Shown: positions 1-11,300 of the stretch, piece after piece
Numbering within the stretch: the stretch's first letter is position 1
Layout: every line of letters begins with the position of its first letter
Notes under the pieces: generated by a model
Told to the model about the DNA's origin: nothing
Databases searched by the model: none
The model's input: the letters and a program-made list of their open reading frames with translations, nothing else
Origin: Metallyticus violacea
Lineage: Eukaryota; Arthropoda; Insecta; Mantodea; Metallyticidae
Length of the DNA: 64,000 nt
Reading direction: 5' to 3'
NCBI GenBank assembly: GCA_030762175.1
Contig: CM060842.1
Coordinates: 67,147,001-67,211,000 of the forward strand
Made by a program: the position numbers and the translations under genes

Positions 1-390
1 ATCAAATCTGATTGGCAGGTTATGTTTTTATGCGGTTTTATGAAAAGAGCATGTAACCAATTACACCTAACAGCAGGCTGTAGCAGATTCACTATATCCT
101 ATATGCAGTACATTAGCAGAAAAGTACCAGCTGCTCTTCTGGTTTGAAGTCCACCACACAATGGACAAGGACTTGGAACCTGTTATTGCATGGTGAGAAC
201 AGTATAATTAAAGCTGCTTCATGTTACCTAACCTTCCTGTTAACATCATGCACAGAAATAAACAACAATATATATCAAATAAAAATGAAAAAATAACTAC
301 TCTTGAAACTAAGATAACAGGAACTAGAGAGGAAGAAGAAATACTTAAATAGTCACACAATTGCTATATTCAAAACAACTCATGATCTTC

Positions 391-521
391 TTCAAAGACA
401 GAAGACAAGTGAAGGTGGTAATAATAATTATTGAATCTCGAAGATAATGCTATGCATAGAAACAGAGATATTGCAAGATATTTATTTTTACCACCTTCAC
501 TTGTCTTCTGCCTTTGCAGAA
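391..521. repeat. 33-bp inverted repeat around a ~60-bp spacer
   Basis: The arm at about 391-424 (agacaagtgaaggtggtaa at its end) is repeated in reverse at about 487-521. Only a few mismatches separate the arms. It could be a foldback element or a hairpin. I do not recognise the family, and it lies just left of a PLE insertion. Confidence 0.7.
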
Positions 522-624
522 GAATACAAGTTGTTTGAAATATAGCAAAAATGTAAGTTGATATCATTGTATGATTCAGTTGAACAACACACTCTTAAAG
601 CTTCACTTACTTTTCATAAATGTA

Positions 625-665
625 TGGAACCGGTTTCGAGAACATTTAGTTCCCATCTTCAGCTA
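625..665 (-). ncRNA. Hammerhead-like motif, mirror copy in left arm
   Basis: This is the reverse-strand copy of the motif at 1221-1261. CUGAAGA lies at 662-656, GAAA at 637-634, the same 6-bp stem II is present, and ACCGGT is an exact palindrome. Stem I is weaker because two neighbouring bases differ. Confidence 0.55.
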
Positions 666-1220
666 GGCTAAAATTCAACTGTCGGATCATTCGTTGAGCT
701 GTGGGAATGTATATTCCACTCTGGTGGCAGTTTGATAAACTTGTAGTTTATGTTTTCATCCCCGACAATGTGGAAGTTCATTATGCTGTCTTTGTATTTG
801 TAGATGTAGATTTTCTCCCAGGTTGCTAATTCCGTAGGTCCTTGTACTGATTTTAATAATTTTGCTTTATTTATTATGTCGTGATTTTATGTCCAAAAAT
901 GATATGCTACTGCTGATTTCTCTATTTGCTTTTACTTTATGTTCCTGAAATAGCAAGCAAATAGAGAAATCAATAGTAGCATATCATTTTTGGACACAAA
1001 ATCACGACATAATAAATAAAGCAAAATTATTAAAATCAGTGCAAGGACCTATGGAATTAGCAACCTGGGAGAAAATCTACATCTACAAATACAAAGACAG
1101 CATAATGAACTTCGACATTGTCGGGGATGAAAACATAAACTACAAGTTTATCACACTGCCACCAGAGCAGAATATACATTCCCACAGCTCAACGAATGAT
1201 CCAACAGTTGAACTTTAGCC

Positions 1221-1261
1221 TGGCTGAAGATGGGAACTAAATGTTCTCGAAACCAGTTCCA
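1221..1261 (+). ncRNA. Hammerhead-ribozyme-like motif in PLE end
   Basis: Order: UGG, CUGAAGA (1224-1230), one U, a 6-bp stem GGGAAC/GUUCUC with loop UAAAU, GAAA (1249-1252), the six bases ACCAGU (ACCGGT in the other arm, a perfect palindrome), U, CCA. UGG pairs with CCA as stem I. All core bases of the hammerhead consensus CUGANGA..GAAA are present. The unpaired U before stem II is unusual. Activity is not shown by sequence alone. Confidence 0.6.
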
Positions 1262-1387
1262 TACATTTATGAAAAGTAAGTGAAGCTTTAAGAGTATGTA
1301 GTACAACTGAATCATACAATGATATCAATTAATATGATTGGCTTCACTGTGCAAGTTCCAATTTACATTTTAAGTAAAAATGCAAGT

Positions 1388-2157
1388 GTTTAATTTATTT
1401 CTGCTTCTCTAATTGCACACACATTAATAAGAATGTAACATTATAAGGAAATACATTACATTATGAATAACATGTAACAGTGAAATAATAGCAATGCATG
1501 TTGTATTACTAATTAATATAGTAATGAAGCATGCAGTAAATAAAGAAGATTAAAAACACACACACACAGATATAGTGATAGAATTTAAAATCATGTGAGG
1601 AGTTATAAAACAAAAACTGAGCTTGCATGATGTTATAGACCACCACACGTCACATTCACTTTACATGTTAACATGGAGATAAAAGGCTACTAATACTTCC
1701 CAAATAAGTATTTCATCAATCAACTTTATATATAACATGGGGATATAAAACTGCTTACACTTTCCAAATTAATGAATTAGCCTATGTAATTACTTTCAAA
1801 ATAAGTACATTGTATCATACACCTACGTTAGAGCCAATTAATTAGCATAATTTTGTCTCTCTCCCTGTCTTGCGCTCTTGTTCCTACCATTAGCATTCAG
1901 CCTTGCAAACAGCCATTTGGTAACATTTATTGTGTTGTGAAATGCTACTATTGGTTGCTTTCAGCTCACTGCAATTCTTTTTTTTTTTTAATGAATGTAT
2001 AATTTTCCAATATTTCTAACATATTTTTGTTCCTTGCTCTTCATATTAAATTAATTTTAGAAGTGAATTAAATTTTCTCCAACTCTAATGAAACTAGTCT
2101 TTTTCTTGATAAAATAGAAAATGAATTGGGCATTTATAAGACATATTTTGTCTACAG
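1388..2157. other. Intron/intergenic DNA upstream of first visible NAT10 exon
   Basis: AT-rich sequence with a short CA run near 1558. I found no coding exon and no recognisable transposon. It is presumably intronic, because NAT10 is already in mid-protein at 2158. Confidence 0.5.
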
Positions 2158-2368
2158 GTTTCTTCTCTCTCTTGCATCATGCTGTCGGTGCCTTGTGGTA
2201 GACGATCAGTTGACAGTTTTACCTATTGCATCACACAACCTTTTGCTAGAGCCTGTGACCAAGTCTGATGCATCATCAAGTGAGCAGGAGTTGGCTGAAT
2301 TGAAAGAAAGTCTCAGAGATACTCAGCCAGTTAGTGCACTTGTGAATTGTTGCAAGACTGTTGACCAA
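2158..2368 (+). CDS. NAT10: NAT10 coding exon (first in window)
   Basis: The exon follows TCTACAG and starts with the third base of an Arg codon. It ends CAA before the donor GTGAGT (phase 0). It encodes FLLSLASC..CLVVDDQLTVLPI, ending in QPVSALVNCCKTVDQ. This matches the segment between the N-terminal domain and the helicase core of human NAT10. No earlier NAT10 exon was found between 1 and 2157. Confidence 0.93.
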
Positions 2369-5300
2369 GTGAGTGCTATGTGATATAACATAATTAATTG
2401 TATGCCTTAAAATTAATGGATTCTTTTCTGTTGAGTGTCCAATGGAGGATGAATTAACCATATTGCCAATAATTATATAATATTATATGTCAAGGTTCTT
2501 CTGCCTTCATATTGGTTCGTACCTTTTAAAAATTATGTTTTTTTATAAATAATGTTTAATGCTAATTTGTATTACTGTCACATCACATGCTAATAAATGA
2601 AATACAATTTTAAACAGTGAAATTAAGTTTTAGGAAGAAAGCATTCCAATTCTAATTTTAGGGTACCTCCCTGGTATTTACATGGGAAAACTTAATTCAG
2701 AATTCAAACCATAGACCTTCCATTTTCAGATGTGTGCCTTAATGCTCTTGGCCACATGTATAGGTGCTAGAGGTAGAGGTGCTAGACAAACTTTTTGCAA
2801 TAATGAATAATTGGTTAGTTTAATTTTAGGAAATGGATAGTTTAGTTCTTGGAGCATTCCATGAGTTCACGAAGCAGTTGCAGAGACCTGCAAATATAAA
2901 ATTTATTTAATTAAGATCATTGTATGATTAAGCCAAACTGTACCCTCTTATTGGGTCCAATTGTTCAAATGTAGTACATATTTCGCAGACCATCATCAGG
3001 TAACCTTCAATTGCAGGATAATTTAGGTTAATGCTTTGGGGATGTATATTCTGCTTTGTGGAGGAGTGATGAACTTTAAGTTTATGTTTTTATTCCTGAA
3101 AGTGTCAAAGGTCATTAATCTGTTTCTGTATTTATAAATGTAGATTTTCTCCCATGTTAGCATTTATAAATACAGAGACAGATAATCAACTTAAACACTT
3201 CTTGGAATGAACACACAAACTTTATTTGGCTTCACTGTGCAAGTTCCAATTTACATTTTAATTAACATAAACTTGCTTGCTTGCATTTCATCACACCTCC
3301 ACCAGAACAGAATATTTATCCCCAAAGCATAATGAATTATCCACAGTCAATGGCATTTAAACAAGTAAATGCAATCAATAAGAGCATGTAGTTCATCTCA
3401 ATCATATAATGATGTTAATTAAACAATTAGTTTCACTATACAAGTTCCAATTAGCATTTCAAGTTAATAGAATTTGTCATATACAATTACCACAGTAGCA
3501 CACATTCTATATTTACAAATAATATTGTGTATATCTGATAAATGGTTACATTAAAAATAAAAAAGCAGGACCTAGAACAACTCAGCCAAAACAGCAAAAC
3601 CGGAGAAGTAGAAAAAGATAAATCACAGTCACACAAATTTTACTACATACTTATTTACAAATACATTGATATAAAATAATCTGTGTTTTATATCAGTATA
3701 TTAAAAGAATTGTATAAAGGGAATACCTTTTGCATAAAATATGAATAATATGGGCAATAACAATGGAAGTACAGCAGGAAAAAGAATTAAGGCAAGGTTG
3801 CAAGCTAAGTCCAATGTTATTTAATTTGTTTATTGATGATATATTGAAGAATATAAGCGATAATAATCATCTTTGCCGGTAATAAATAAATTGTTAATCC
3901 CTGGACTTCTCTTTGCAGATGATTTGGTAGTAGGCTCCATTACTGTAAATGGGTTAAATGGTCATTAAAAGAGGTTGATAAATACTGCATAGAATGAGGA
4001 TTAAAGGTAAATAGAGAGAAAACCCAAATCCTAGCATTTAATAAAGGCATTAAATTGCATAAACATGAAAAGTGGAAGAAGGTAAATATAAAGGGAATAA
4101 AAAGTTGTGCACGATTGTACATACCTGGGTATAAGAATAGATGCAGCGGGAAAATGGCAAAAACAAATGAAATCAGCACTAGCAAAAGGAAAATCGGCAA
4201 TGATGGCTGTAGGGGGTCTCTATATAAAATGCCTGAGATGGAGATGAAATGGTTGGAAAGGGTGTACAATTCAGTGGTTGAGGCCCGAATGCTCTATGGT
4301 ATTGAAATTTGGGGACTTGAGAAAGGTTGGGAGGTTGTAGATCACGTTCATAGGATGTTTTGTAAGGAAGTTTCGGGGCTGCCAATAGCAACAGCAAACG
4401 AAGTTGCGCAGATTGAAATGGGAAGAGGTACAAGAAAGGAAATAGTTATGGAGAGAGTTTTAAAATACGTATAGGATTCTAAATGTATATGATGATAATT
4501 TATTAAAACAATGCTTACAATATCAAGAAACGAGTTTACAAAACACAGGTTGGGTTATTAACTTGAGATATAATCTAGAAAGTAATGGATTAGGGAAAAA
4601 AAAAACAAATAAACCACAAAGGTTTCTGGAAGGAAGTTAGGAAAAGATTCGAGGACATACAGATCCAAAAATGATTTAGTCAATTATCTGAGGAAAGGTT
4701 ACTAATTTTTTATGTCTCAATGCAAAATAGCGGGAAGAGAGAGGTATATAGATAACACTAATAATGAAGAAAGAAAGGGGATAGCCTGGCTAAGAGCAGG
4801 AATATGGAGGTTAAAAGGTCAAAGAAATGGATACCTACAAGGCGTGTGTCCATTATGTGGGGATAAAGAAGGTGTAAAACATATATGTAAAGAAACTGAG
4901 ACTTGGAAAAAAGAAAGTATAAGATTAAACATTGGGAAGAAAACTAATGTTAACAAAATAATAGAAAAAAAACTGTAAGGATGTAGGGAAATTTTTAGAG
5001 AAAGTAAGAAATAAATGGAAATGGACTGTTAGGAGAAGGAAGAAATAATAGATTAAGAGAGTGTGTTCTAGAATATGATAGTGAGCCTGGTAATATATGC
5101 TATTTACAAGGTATTGATTAAGTAAGTAAGTTAAAATAGTCTGGGGTTGTATCTGTATTTTTCTTGGCAATGAATAAACATTGAATTGGCTTGAATTATT
5201 GAGCCAAGGATATTGGAAATTGTGCTATAAGGTGAATAAATGTAACATTATAGGTACTAGTAGAGTAATTAAGGAATAAACAGTTTGTAGAGATTGTGGT

Positions 5301-8300
5301 AAGTGATAGAATACTGGTGCAGTTATAGCAAGTAAATAATTTATTTTGGTGCTTCGGGTTGAGTCGAATCCTGGTTTCCTGGAATTCCAGTAGGTTACTG
5401 CTGACTGAACCGGGGACTGGGAATTGACTAAATTGAGGCGGATATTTTGTATTTTGTTAAATTATTTAGTATTTAGGAGAATGTGATAGAATTAAATGTA
5501 TTATGGTAACAATAATTGTAATTGGGAGGGGCCACACCTAAAATGACCTGGGTCAGATAGGTGGAAGCCCTGATGTATTTTGTATGTATAATTTTTTTTT
5601 AGCACTTAATAAACATATCATATCAGTATATCAATATATTCTCATTCATATATTCCTTTACATATTAATAGGCCTTTTTACTCAGGTATTTTCTAAGAGC
5701 AGATTTGAAAGATTTATCATTGTTTATTGAGGCTTTTAGGCTAGAGGGAAGAGCGTTTTATACTAAAATGCATTCGTAATAAACTCCTTTTTGATGGCAG
5801 GGAAGTGTTGAAACTGGTCTATGTAGATTTGCTTTTTGTCAAGTATTCTTGCCATCTATATTTTCATTTTGTACAAATTTTTATTTATATCTTATATAAA
5901 AGTTCATAAGGGATAATATACATTCACATACAAAAGTTAAATTTTCAAATTGCTTAAAGAGGTTTCTGCATGACTGTCTGTTATGTGTACCAGCAATTAT
6001 TTGTATGGCTTTTTTATGTAATAGGAAGACATGCTCATTTTTAACTCAGTTTCCCCAAAATATAAGACCATATTTCATTATTAAGTAGAAATAAGCACAA
6101 TAAACTAATTTTAAAGTCTTAATTGAATCCACTGCTAAATTTAAATGGTAAGATCAATGTTATCTTTCCAATCCAGATGGTTATCAATTATTAAACCAAG
6201 GAATTTAATATTTTTGCATTGTAGAAGTAAACAGTATAAATATGCTATCCATAATAGGGGATTTAGAGATCTGTGAGTGATGACTTTCATAATATTTCAT
6301 TAAGATCATTGTATGATTGAGTCAAACTACACATTCTTATTGGCTCCACTTGTTTAAATGTAGTACATGTTTTGCACACCATTGACTGCATCATCATCTG
6401 CATGAGTCGAAGGTCAGCCGATGTACACAATGGTCTGCAAAACATGTGCTACATTTAAACAAGTAAGTGGAGCCAATGAGAGTGTGTAGTTTCACTCAAT
6501 CATACAATGATCTTAATTATATGATTAGCTTCATTGTACAAGTTCCAATTACCATTCAAGTTCATAACATTTGTTTTATTTAGATTTAGAGATAATTTGT
6601 TTGCTTTGAACCATTACAAGGAGCTCAAAACTAGATTTAATTTAATAGCACAATCATTAAGGCTATTTCTATAACCAATGTACATAATGTACGTTAAGTA
6701 TATTTAATTGAGCAGGCTATTTCTATTTATCAATATGCTTATGTTATTTGCAAATAGAACAGTATTGCCTACATCTTGAATAGATAAGGGGAGATCATTT
6801 ATATATACCAGAGAAAGAAGAGGACCCAGCAAAAATCCTTGAGGTACTCCATGTTTAAACATTCCCCACTCTAATGCACTGCTTTTATTTTTAAAGGGAT
6901 AATTTATTAATACTTTTTGTTTCCTTTTGTCAAGGTAGGATATAAACTATTTTATATATTGGTTTTTTTATGCCATAGAAAGCTAATTTGTCTATCAGAA
7001 TTTCTTGATTGACACAATTGAAAGCCTTTACTTAATAACAAAATATTCCTGCTACATTACTCTTTCATTGAATGCAGTTAAAATTTCATTAGTGAGATTA
7101 TAATTACTATTAGTGATGGTAATTAAGATTATGAATGTGCTCTTCACCAATATTATTTCTTATTAGAAATTCCACTAGTTAATGCAAGTCATCCTTTGTT
7201 GTGATATCACAAGCAATGGTGAATTTGTGAGAGTACATATCCTCTTTGGCATACAACAGAAAGGTTTATATCAACGATTTGAATGAATAGAGGGCACTGC
7301 CATATATTGCAGAGGAACAAAACTCAATAACTAAATAAAAATACTTGCTAGATATTTCGTGATATAAACATATTGAAAATAAATTGTATTATTATAATGA
7401 ATAAATGCTATTAATTATAAAACTTATTGTATAATTTTTTGCATTTTGTTTAATGTATACATTGATAACATTGAATTTGGTGGTGTATGCAAAGATGCAC
7501 ACACATATGAATGTTCTTTAAATAAAAATTATAATACTTTTAATTGTTTTTCAGGCGAAAGCTCTTTTAAAATTTATTGAAGCTGTGTCAGAAAAGACAT
7601 TAAGATCAACAGTCTCTCTTACTGCTGCCAGAGGAAGAGGAAAATCTGCTGCACTTGGATTAGCCGTTGCATCAGCCGTTGCTTTTGGATATTCAAATAT
7701 TTTTGTTACAAGTCCAAGTCCTGAGAATCTTACAACATTATTTGAGTTTGTGTTTAAAGGTACTGAGCAAATAATTTATTCAATAAATATTTACCAAATT
7801 TTGAAGCATTCAAATAATTAGTGATATACTGGTCTTCAGATATATAATATATTTAAATTAAGCCACATACATTATGTGCTTTGCTTATTAGAGCTTATTT
7901 CAATGTAAAATGTGCCATGAGTATTCTTTTGACGATAGAATGGAGAGTAATGCTTAAAGCAATAATACATTGGTAAGAACATACTTCAGGTATTTTCAGA
8001 AGACAGAAACAGCCTTTTGAAATTAACCGAAGATTTTTCAAATCAATATAAGCATGTAATGCGTTGAAGTTGTATTCCACAGTATGAAATTTCAATACCC
8101 TATAAAATAAATTCAGCTTTGTACTATATAATAAGCCATGCTAAGTTATGTACTTCTTAATTAAAATGTGTTTAAAAATTTTAAAAAATGTTCATATAGA
8201 ACTAACACAGTGAAGCTCACATGAATTAAATCTGTCGTCTAACACTCTTCATGCTTCACTAACCTTAAAAATATTCGGTACTGGTTTCAAAGATACGTTA

Positions 8301-11300
8301 TCTCCATCTTTGGCCGTGGACGGTACTTCTGTTGATAAATTTCATGTTTGGTTATTAATTACAATTGCATTATGTTGAGAAACATAAATTCTGTCTAACA
8401 CTTTCAGAATGAAGTGTGAAAACAGTTTCATCCTTTATTTTGCAAATAGAGATTATCCTTACTGTTAATTTGCATAGAAAAATCTTTTAGCTCTAGAATA
8501 TTAAGTACCTGTATCTACAGAGCAACTCATTGGACTATGAACGAACTCGTGGTGTTTTGCTTATAGGCAAGAGCAATGCCATTGCTGTCTGCAGTATCAA
8601 AGAGTGCTACTGACATAACCATACAGCAGTTTCCTATTTTAGAAGATTTTTACTTACCAACCTTCTTAAAGGAAATATTGAAATAACCACTTTCATCTAT
8701 ACATTTTTGACACCTCTTTAAAAAAAACTATCCATCACTTGCTATAGTTCACATTGAGTATAGTTGGCTAATTCCTGTGGATATTTTATTTAAACCCTTC
8801 TAGAGTATGTGGGTTTGTCTTAAATACCACATTATTTTAATTTTCCCCAGAGATAAAAATAAGCAAAGGGGTAGGTCAAGGGAACTGAGAGGAGCCACAA
8901 ATCCATACTAAGCTCAATTTCAGCACCTAATTTCATAAAGTTGTTAAGTAAAACCTTTTAAAATAGTTAAGCAAACTGTTATATGGTTGTGTCCGAGCCT
9001 ATATGCAGATAGCAATGAGCACCACTCTTGCCACAAGGCAAAGCACCACAAGTTGATTCATAGTTCATTGAGTTGCTTTGTGTATACTAAATGTCGTACA
9101 AAGCAAAAAAATACAAAGTATGACATTTAAAGTTATTTTTACTTATTGCTTCAGGTTTTGATGCTTTAGAGTACCAAGAACATCTGGATTATGATCTCAT
9201 ACAGTCAACAAATCCAGAATTTAACAAGGCCATAGTAAGAGTTAATATTTTCAGAGATCACAGACAAACAATTCAGGTGAGAGCACAGTTCCTTACTCCA
9301 ATTGAAACATGGGCAAAATAGAAAATAAATAAAATACCTTAATCTCTAAGCACTGGTCTGAGTTTTGAATCATTTGCTTCAAATTATAGACTTAAGCAAG
9401 AATTACATATAACTGAGCTATATGGTACAGCCTTGGACTATGAGAGTAATTGTAATATAAATTGAAAAGTAGAGTACTTATTTCCTAAACTTAGGTATTC
9501 ATTTTTTACACTAAACTCTACTTACTTACATAAAAGTAAGATGCATTTCGGGAGAATCTCTTCCATCTTCAGTTGCTCACTGAGCCACCGTTACTCGAAA
9601 CGATGGCTAGACAATCGGATGTTCCTGTGGTGGCCTCTGTTGGTTGAAGTAGGAAATTGCTGAGTTTATCCATAGGAGGAAACTCAAAGTTCATTAGGTT
9701 TTCTCTATTTTTTAATATGAAACATTTTTCCCAAGTTGATAACTCCAATGGGTTGTGAAGATGTTTCAGCAGTTTAATTTCCATTTTTATTTCATGATTT
9801 TTGGTCCAAAAGTGAGCTGCTACTGCTGATTTATTCACCTGCTTAAACCAAATATTCCTAAAATATTCTTACCTCCGAATTTCCAAATTTCTCTTTGTTT
9901 TGTCTATGTAGCTCTGTTCACATTCTGCACAATTTATTTCGTAAATTCCTGATTTTGTTCTGTTGGTATGGAGTCTTTTACTGTGCAACCCAATAAATTC
10001 TTGATGTTGTATCTGTTCTTTGGGGCTAACATTATTCCACGTTCTTTGAAAATTTTCTTGAACTTGTTGTGGTAAATTGGATGGTGGGTGAAACTTTTGA
10101 ATATTTGTTCTTCTTTTGTGTTTTTCAGTGTGGAAACTTCCCTTTTTGTCTTTTAGATTTATTGATAATTTTTTTCACTGTGTCTTTGTTGAAACCATTG
10201 ATCATAGCTGTCTTTATCATCTGTTGATATTCTATTTTGTACTCTGCTTCTGTGAGTGGAATATTCATTAATCTGTGTGCCAAACTGTGAAACACTGCAT
10301 ATTTATATGGAATGGGGTTATAACTCATTTTTTATGTAATTTTCTGTGTGCGTTTCTTTTCTGCAAATTCCAAAATTCAAACAATCTCCATTTCTTATAA
10401 TTTTTAAATCTAGAAATGGTAGCCACCCATTTCTCTCTTCTTCTATGGTAAACTGTATAGATTCAAGTTGCAAATTAAGAAGTTTCAGGCCATCAATTGA
10501 GTGTTTCTTCTGTATTATTGCAAAAATTTCATCTACATACCTATACCCTTACTTGAAAATTAAAGGGAAGGCTTTTGTGATGTGTGTTTCAAATGAACTC
10601 ATGAATAACTCTGCTAGAAAAGGTGATAAAGGGTTTCCCATAGTTAGGCCTGAAACTTGTTGGCAATATGTTTACGGAATTTGGGAATCCACACAGTGAA
10701 ACTTTTGTTAATCTTATTTTGATTTAAAGTAAAACACTAAAAATCATGTCGTCACATTAAAACTCTCTTTAAGTTTCACAAACACACTTATAAAAGTAAT
10801 TTTGGTACATGTTTCGTGAGGTACATTCCTCACATTGTCAACCATTGTCAATATTGTTGGCAATATTTTTTGTTGAAGCTGAAGTAATTTTGTTTAATGC
10901 AAATATTAGTAAGTTTCAATAAATCTTCTATTTCTTTAGCATAAGCATAAGTTTCTCTATAGGTATGCTCGAGAATAAGACTTTTACATCAAATGAAATC
11001 ATTATATTTCCAGACGTAATTCTGTTATTTTTAAGTTTTTTGACTAGATCAACTGAATTTTTAATGCTCAAACTTTGGAATCTCTTAAAAGAATTGAAGA
11101 CTGATCAATTTATTGGTACCTGATATGTGGGTGAATTGATATTGTTAATTATTGGTTTCATGCTGTTATCATTTTTATGTATTTTAGGTAGTGCATAAAG
11201 TCTGGGTAGTACTGGATTAGTCTGTGTGATATTCTGCTTTTCAGTAGTGGATAGTGTTTTGACTTCATTTAATGTTTTGTTTAACATATTATTGCATTTA

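Larger units (their letters stand above)
559..1375. mobile_element. Penelope-like element, head-to-head inverted pair (family B)
   Basis: Arms at about 559-930 and 956-1328 are near-perfect reverse complements around a 25-bp spacer. The right half reads the C-terminus of a PLE protein (KAKLLKSVQGP.ELATWEKI, then IYKYKDSIMNF). The right arm alone carries a further 47-bp tail ending CTTCACTGTGCAAGTTCC. The whole pair is flanked by one 12-bp target-site duplication, aaaaatgtaagt at 547-558 and aaaaatgcaagt at 1376-1387, with one mismatch. It therefore seems to have integrated as a unit. The GIY-YIG core itself is missing. Confidence 0.85.

Noticed and set aside
1554..1572. CA-rich microsatellite.
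   Set aside because: Only about seven repeat units, of no special note.
1..2157. Search for the 5' exons of NAT10.
   Set aside because: No conserved N-terminal block was found in any frame of this stretch.
10346..10699. Open reading frame of 117 codons on the + strand.
   Set aside because: It is the antisense of the PLE reverse transcriptase region (family A, - strand).
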